Origin: an uncultured Novosphingobium sp.
GTDB taxonomy: Bacteria; Pseudomonadota; Alphaproteobacteria; Sphingomonadales; Sphingomonadaceae
Reading direction: 5' to 3'
DNA length: 9,450 bases
NCBI GenBank assembly: GCA_938005655.1
Contig: CALLNA010000128.1
Coordinates: 1-9,450 of the forward strand
Every line of letters starts with the position of its first letter. Within the stretch, counting starts at the first letter, position 1. The position numbers were made by a program, and so were the translations under genes. Shown here piece by piece: positions 5,813 through 9,450 of this stretch. The notes below the pieces were generated by a model. The model was not told where the DNA came from, ran no database searches, and was given only the letters and a program-made list of their open reading frames with translations.

Positions 5813-6103
5813 TCAGGCCCTGAGGCCGGCCCATTCGGGATGGCGGCGGAAGGCCGCGTCGACATAGGAGCAGCGCGACCCGATCCGGAAGCCCTGCGCC
5901 CGGGCATCGGCGACCAGCGCCTCGACCAGCCGCGCCGCGACCCCGCGCCCGCCGATCTCGGGCGGCACCAGGGTATGGGTGGCCACGCGGTTCGCGCCGC
6001 TCGTCTCCCAGGTCAGGCGGCCGATGTGCGCGCTGCCGGCGACATGGGCCTGGTACTCGCCCGAGGCGCCGTGGTCGTGGCGGGTGATGGTGACTTCGCT
6101 CAT
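5813..6103 (-). CDS. Small GNAT-type N-acetyltransferase (COG2388/NATD1-like)
   Basis: 96 residues. Seen: a central THTLVPPEIGGRGVAARLVE segment (42-61) that gives the acetyl-CoA pyrophosphate-binding loop (G51, G52, R53, G54), then a helix and IGSRCSYVDAAFRRHPEW (74-91). That C-terminal Cys-Ser-Tyr and RHPEW pattern marks the minimal GCN5-related family whose members include human NATD1 and plant At1g77540. C78 matches the active-site cysteine described for the plant protein. The acetyl acceptor is unknown. The start ATG at 6103-6101 overlaps the stop of the upstream atypical SDR (ATGA), so the two are coupled. It is convergent with the MEKHLA gene, with a single base between the two stop codons. 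Confidence 0.88.
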   Translation of the reverse strand: MSEVTITRHDHGASGEYQAHVAGSAHIGRLTWETSGANRVATHTLVPPEIGGRGVAARLVEALVADARAQGFRIGSRCSYVDAAFRRHPEWAGLRA

Positions 6104-6912
6104 CTCTGCTCCTTCGGGTGGAATGTGGCCCCTGCCGCCTCGGCCCGCAAGCAGGCGGCCAGCCCCTCGCGATAGGTCGGATAGCGCGGCCGCCAGCCGA
6201 GCACCCGCCGGGCCTTGCCGTTCGCGAGGCGGCGGCTCTCGGTGTAGAAGGCCCGCGCGGCGGGAGAGAGATCGGCCGCCTCCAATGCCTGCAAGGGCAG
6301 CGAGGCGACGCCGAGCAGGCGGCAGGCTTCCACCGTCACCGCGTTGCGGTCGCAGGGCAGGTCGTCGGCGAGATTGTAGGCCCCCGGCGGCGCCTCCAGC
6401 GCGGCGACGACGCCGGAGGCGACGTCCGCGACATGGACCCGGCTGAACACCTGGCCCGGCAGGTCGAGGCGATAGGCGCTGCCCTGGCGCACCCGGTCGA
6501 GCATGGACCGCCCCGGCCCGTAGATCCCCGGCAGCCGGAACACCCGCGCCCCGCGCGCCAGCCATTCCCGGTCCGCCGCGGTGCGCGCGCTGCGTCGTCC
6601 GCCGCCGACCGGCGCGCTCTCGTCGACCCAGGCGCCGCCGGTGTCGCCATAGACCCCGGCCGAGGAGAGGTAGCCCAGCCAGCGCCCGGCCAGCGCGTCG
6701 CCGTAGCGGTCGAGCACCGGGTCGAGCCCTTCGCCGCCGGGGCGGATCGCGGACAGCACGTGGCCCGCGTCGGCGAGCGCCGCGCGCACCGTGCCCTCGT
6801 CGTCGAACGACAGCATGTCGCCGGTCCCGATCACCTCCCAGCCGCGCACGGCCAGCGTCCGGGCGATGAAGGTGCCGCTATAGCCCAGACCGAAGACGAA
6901 CATGCGTGCCAT
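6100..6912 (-). CDS. Atypical SDR / NAD(P)-binding protein (YeeZ-like)
   Basis: 270 residues from ATG 6912. Seen: an N-terminal Rossmann motif FGLGYSG (G8-x-G10-x-x-G13), LGYLSSAGVYGDTGG (79-93), RLPGIYGPGRS (126-136), and SRVHVADVASGVV (157-169). This is the layout of atypical SDRs related to NAD-dependent epimerases. The serine region is present (S83, S84), but the Tyr-x-x-x-Lys expected some 25 residues later is missing: the position reads ARTAADREW. A standard SDR dehydrogenase reaction is therefore unlikely, and a binding or unknown role is possible. Start choice: ATG 6912 has GGAA about eight bases upstream. TTG 6942 or ATG 6903 are alternatives. It overlaps the acetyltransferase start by four bases and is divergent from pepN. 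Confidence 0.85.
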   Translation of the reverse strand: MARMFVFGLGYSGTFIARTLAVRGWEVIGTGDMLSFDDEGTVRAALADAGHVLSAIRPGGEGLDPVLDRYGDALAGRWLGYLSSAGVYGDTGGAWVDESAPVGGGRRSARTAADREWLARGARVFRLPGIYGPGRSMLDRVRQGSAYRLDLPGQVFSRVHVADVASGVVAALEAPPGAYNLADDLPCDRNAVTVEACRLLGVASLPLQALEAADLSPAARAFYTESRRLANGKARRVLGWRPRYPTYREGLAACLRAEAAGATFHPKEQR

Positions 6913-6935
6913 CGCCACATTCCATAGCGATGGTT

Positions 6936-6964
6936 CTGGCAATCGGAAGCGCGCGCCCTAGATT
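6936..6964 (+). promoter_or_regulatory. Candidate sigma-70-type promoter of pepN
   Basis: CTGGCA (6936-6941, 4 of 6 matches to the -35 consensus), then a 17-base spacer, then TAGATT (6959-6964, 4 of 6 matches to the -10). A transcript would start near 6971, next to the pepN ATG at 6972. That would make it leaderless, or the real start is downstream at 7044. No good ribosome site precedes 6972, which fits this reading. The match is modest and by eye. Confidence 0.35.
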
Positions 6965-6971
6965 GCCGGGC

Positions 6972-9450
6972 ATGGACATCGCCAGCAGACCCTCCGCGCC
7001 GATCGAGAACCCCGAGACCGCGGACGCCGCCCCGCCGCCGCAGATGCCGGCGGTGATCCGCCGCGAGGACTATGCCCCGCCCGCCTGGCTGGTGCCCGAG
7101 GTGGCGCTCGACTTCGCGTTGGGGCTCGACGAGACGCGGGTCGTCTCCCGCCTCCAGGTCCGCCGCAACGGGGAGAGCGCGACCCTGCGCCTCAACGGCG
7201 ACGGCCTCGCCCCGCTCGCCGTCCGGGTCGACGGCCAGGCGGCGAACGACTGGCGGATGGACGGGCCGGACCTGCTGATCGACCTGCCGGGCGAGGAGCA
7301 CGAGGTCTCGGTCGAGACCCTGATCGACCCCGCCGCCAACAGCCAGCTCATGGGCCTCTACGCCTCGAACGGGATGCTCTGCACCCAGTGCGAGGCCGAG
7401 GGCTTCCGCCGGATGACCTTCTTCCCCGACCGGCCCGACGTGCTCTCGGTCTATCGGGTGCGGATGGAGGGTGACAAGGCGTTCTTCCCGATCCTGCTGT
7501 CCAACGGCAACTGCGTGGCCCAGGGCGAAAGTGAAGGCGATGCCGGCCGGCACTGGGCCGAATGGCACGATCCCTGGCCCAAGCCGTGCTACCTCTTCGC
7601 GCTGGTCGCGGGCGACCTCGTCGCCAATTCGGACAGCTTCACCACCCTGTCGGGCCGTCAGGTCGCGCTCAACATCTGGGTCCGCGCCGGGGACGAGGGG
7701 CGCACGCACCACGCGATGCAGTCGCTGATCCACGCGATGAAATGGGACGAGGAGGCCTTCGGGCGCGAGTACGACCTCGACCTGTTCAACGTGGTCGCCG
7801 TCTCCGACTTCAACATGGGGGCGATGGAGAACAAGGGGCTCAACGTCTTCAACACCCGCTACGTCCTCGCCGATCCGGACACTGCGACCGACGCCGACTA
7901 CGACGCGGTCGAGGGGGTGATCGGCCACGAATACTTCCACAACTGGTCGGGCAACCGCGTGACCTGCCGCGACTGGTTCCAGCTCAGCCTCAAGGAAGGC
8001 TTCACCGTCCTGCGCGACCAGTTGTTCAGCGCGGCGATGGGTAGCGAGCCGGTCAAGCGGATCGAGGACGTGCGCGTGCTGCGCTCGGCCCAGTTCCCCG
8101 AGGATTCGGGGCCGCTGGCCCATCCGATCCGGCCGGATTCCTATCAGGAGATCTCGAACTTCTATACCGCGACGGTCTACAACAAGGGCGCCGAGGTGAT
8201 CCGCATGATGCGGACCCTGGCGGGCCCCGAGCGGTTCCGGCAGGGCACCGACCTCTATTTCGACCGCCATGACGGCGAGGCGGCGACCTGCGAGGACTTC
8301 GTCAAGGCGATCGAGGACGGGGCGGGGCTCGACCTCCGCCAGTTCCGCAACTGGTACGCCCAGGCCGGCACCCCGCAGGTCCGGGTGCGGCTGAGCCATG
8401 CCGGGGACACGGCGACCCTGCACCTCGAGCAGGTCGTGCCGCCGACCCCCGGCCAGCCGGTCAAGCAGCCGATGGTCATCCCCCTGCGGGTCGCGCTGTT
8501 CGACCGGGCGACGGGGCGGCATTCGGGCGAGCGGCTGGTGGTGCTGGACAAGCCCCAGGCCGACTTCGCCTTCCCCGGCTTCGCCGCGCGCCCGGTGCTC
8601 TCGATCAACCGCGGCTTCTCCGCCCCGGTGGCGATCGACAGCGACCTGTCGCCCGCCGACCTCGTGTTCCTCGCCGCCCGCGATGACGATCCCTTCGCCC
8701 GCTACGAGGCGATGCAGAGCCTCGTCGTCCAGCACCTCGTCGCGGCGGTCAGCGGCGGCCTGCCGCAGGACGGCGGGCGCGAGGCGATTCGCGAGGCGCT
8801 CGCCGCGGTGATCGACGATGAGCCCGGACCTTCTGGGCTCGACGACCTGATGCGCGGCGAGCTGATGATCCTGCCCGCCGAGAGCTACCTCGCCGAGCAG
8901 CTCCTCGTCGCCGATCCCGGCGCGATCCACGCCGAGCGCGAGGGGCTCAAGGCCTGGCTCGGGCGCGAGCTGAAGGACCGCCTGACCGCGCTGCACGATC
9001 GCGTCTCGGCGGTCCCCTACGGCCGCGACGCGGCGGCGCGGGGCGCGCGCAAGCTCAAGACCCAGGCGCTGGTCTATCTCGCCGCCGGCGCGCCGGAGGA
9101 GGCCGCGCGCCGCGCCGCCGCGCAATATGCCGCGGCCGACAACATGACCGACCGGCAGGGCGCGCTGATGGTCCTCGCCGGCCTCGACGGGCCGGAGCGG
9201 GAGGCCGCGCTTGCCGACTTCCACCGGCGCTATGCGGGCAACGCGCTGGTCATCGACAAGTGGTTCTCGCTCCAGGCGGGCTCGCTCCACCCCAAGGTGC
9301 TCGACCACGTCAAGGCGCTGGCCCGGCATCCCGACTTCACCCTCGGCAATCCCAACCGCGTCCGCGCGCTCTACATGGCGGCGGCGGTCAATCCGGCGGC
9401 CTTCCACGCGGCGGACGGCGAGGGCTATCGCCTGATCGCCGACCTGATCC
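6972..9450 (+). CDS. pepN: Aminopeptidase N (M1 family zinc metallopeptidase), 3' end beyond window
   Basis: An open frame from ATG 6972 to the right edge (826 codons). By comparison with the roughly 870-residue E. coli enzyme, some 60 residues are missing. It removes N-terminal residues from peptides in the cytosol. Seen: CTQCEAEGFRR in the N-terminal beta domain; the exopeptidase motif GAMEN (283-287, E286 binding the free N-terminus); zinc site HEYFH (H319, H323, catalytic E320) with third ligand E342 in SLKEG; transition-state Tyr Y403 in VYNKGAE; then DGEAATCEDF and the Ig-like and C-terminal helical domains, including NNMT and NPNR. All catalytic residues are present. The first 24 or so residues (Ala/Pro-rich) extend beyond the E. 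coli N-terminus; ATG 7044, ahead of PAVIRREDY, is an alternative start. It is divergent from the atypical SDR gene. Confidence 0.96.
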   Translation, partial: MDIASRPSAPIENPETADAAPPPQMPAVIRREDYAPPAWLVPEVALDFALGLDETRVVSRLQVRRNGESATLRLNGDGLAPLAVRVDGQAANDWRMDGPDLLIDLPGEEHEVSVETLIDPAANSQLMGLYASNGMLCTQCEAEGFRRMTFFPDRPDVLSVYRVRMEGDKAFFPILLSNGNCVAQGESEGDAGRHWAEWHDPWPKPCYLFALVAGDLVANSDSFTTLSGRQVALNIWVRAGDEGRTHHAMQSLIHAMKWDEEAFGREYDLDLFNVVAVSDFNMGAMENKGLNVFNTRYVLADPDTATDADYDAVEGVIGHEYFHNWSGNRVTCRDWFQLSLKEGFTVLRDQLFSAAMGSEPVKRIEDVRVLRSAQFPEDSGPLAHPIRPDSYQEISNFYTATVYNKGAEVIRMMRTLAGPERFRQGTDLYFDRHDGEAATCEDFVKAIEDGAGLDLRQFRNWYAQAGTPQVRVRLSHAGDTATLHLEQVVPPTPGQPVKQPMVIPLRVALFDRATGRHSGERLVVLDKPQADFAFPGFAARPVLSINRGFSAPVAIDSDLSPADLVFLAARDDDPFARYEAMQSLVVQHLVAAVSGGLPQDGGREAIREALAAVIDDEPGPSGLDDLMRGELMILPAESYLAEQLLVADPGAIHAEREGLKAWLGRELKDRLTALHDRVSAVPYGRDAAARGARKLKTQALVYLAAGAPEEAARRAAAQYAAADNMTDRQGALMVLAGLDGPEREAALADFHRRYAGNALVIDKWFSLQAGSLHPKVLDHVKALARHPDFTLGNPNRVRALYMAAAVNPAAFHAADGEGYRLIADLI

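Noticed and set aside
6831..9407. A very long (858-codon) open frame on the minus strand opposite pepN
   Set aside because: The plus strand encodes a complete-motif M1 aminopeptidase over the same bases. The antisense frame is low-complexity (Arg/Gly/Val/Asp/His-rich) as expected from GC-rich codon mirroring and matches no family I recognise.

Overview
The window is uniformly GC-rich, densely packed chromosomal DNA. Its gene content is an M1 alanyl aminopeptidase (pepN), a LuxR-type regulator, two classical SDRs, a stand-alone MEKHLA protein, an LLM-class oxidoreductase and a Sulfotransferase_3-type protein. This suggests an alphaproteobacterium, most likely a sphingomonad (Novosphingobium/Sphingomonas-like). 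The assignment rests on recognised protein style and codon use, not on a marker gene. I see no tRNA, rRNA, CRISPR array, insertion sequence or phage gene.

Left part (1-2399, minus strand): a tightly linked three-gene operon, read right to left. It holds an LLM (luciferase-like, F420- or FMN-dependent) oxidoreductase, then a PAPS-type sulfotransferase (TGATG overlap), then the start of a TIM-barrel sugar phosphate isomerase/epimerase-like gene cut by the window edge (2 nt gap). Divergent from it is a LuxR-family HTH regulator (plus strand, about 2433-3569), whose start codon is ambiguous.

Middle (3570-5811, plus strand): an intergenic region with a perfect 14-bp palindrome (TGAACA-GG-TGTTCA) leads into an NADP-type SDR. 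An NAD-type SDR follows after a 79-nt gap that holds a long bulged hairpin. A small MEKHLA-domain protein starts at a TTG overlapping the second SDR's stop. Together with the left operon this looks like an accessory oxidative catabolic or tailoring cluster with its own regulator. The substrate cannot be named from sequence.

Right part (5813-9450): ordinary housekeeping-type genes. A minus-strand pair, an atypical NAD(P)-binding SDR (YeeZ-like) and a small COG2388-type GNAT acetyltransferase, overlaps by ATGA. Divergent from it is pepN, which runs off the right edge with about 826 residues visible. Its promoter may give a nearly leaderless transcript.

No clearly new system (defence, mobile or RNA-based) was found. 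The most interesting parts are the uncharacterised LLM/sulfotransferase/TIM-barrel plus SDR/SDR/MEKHLA neighbourhood and its regulatory DNA.
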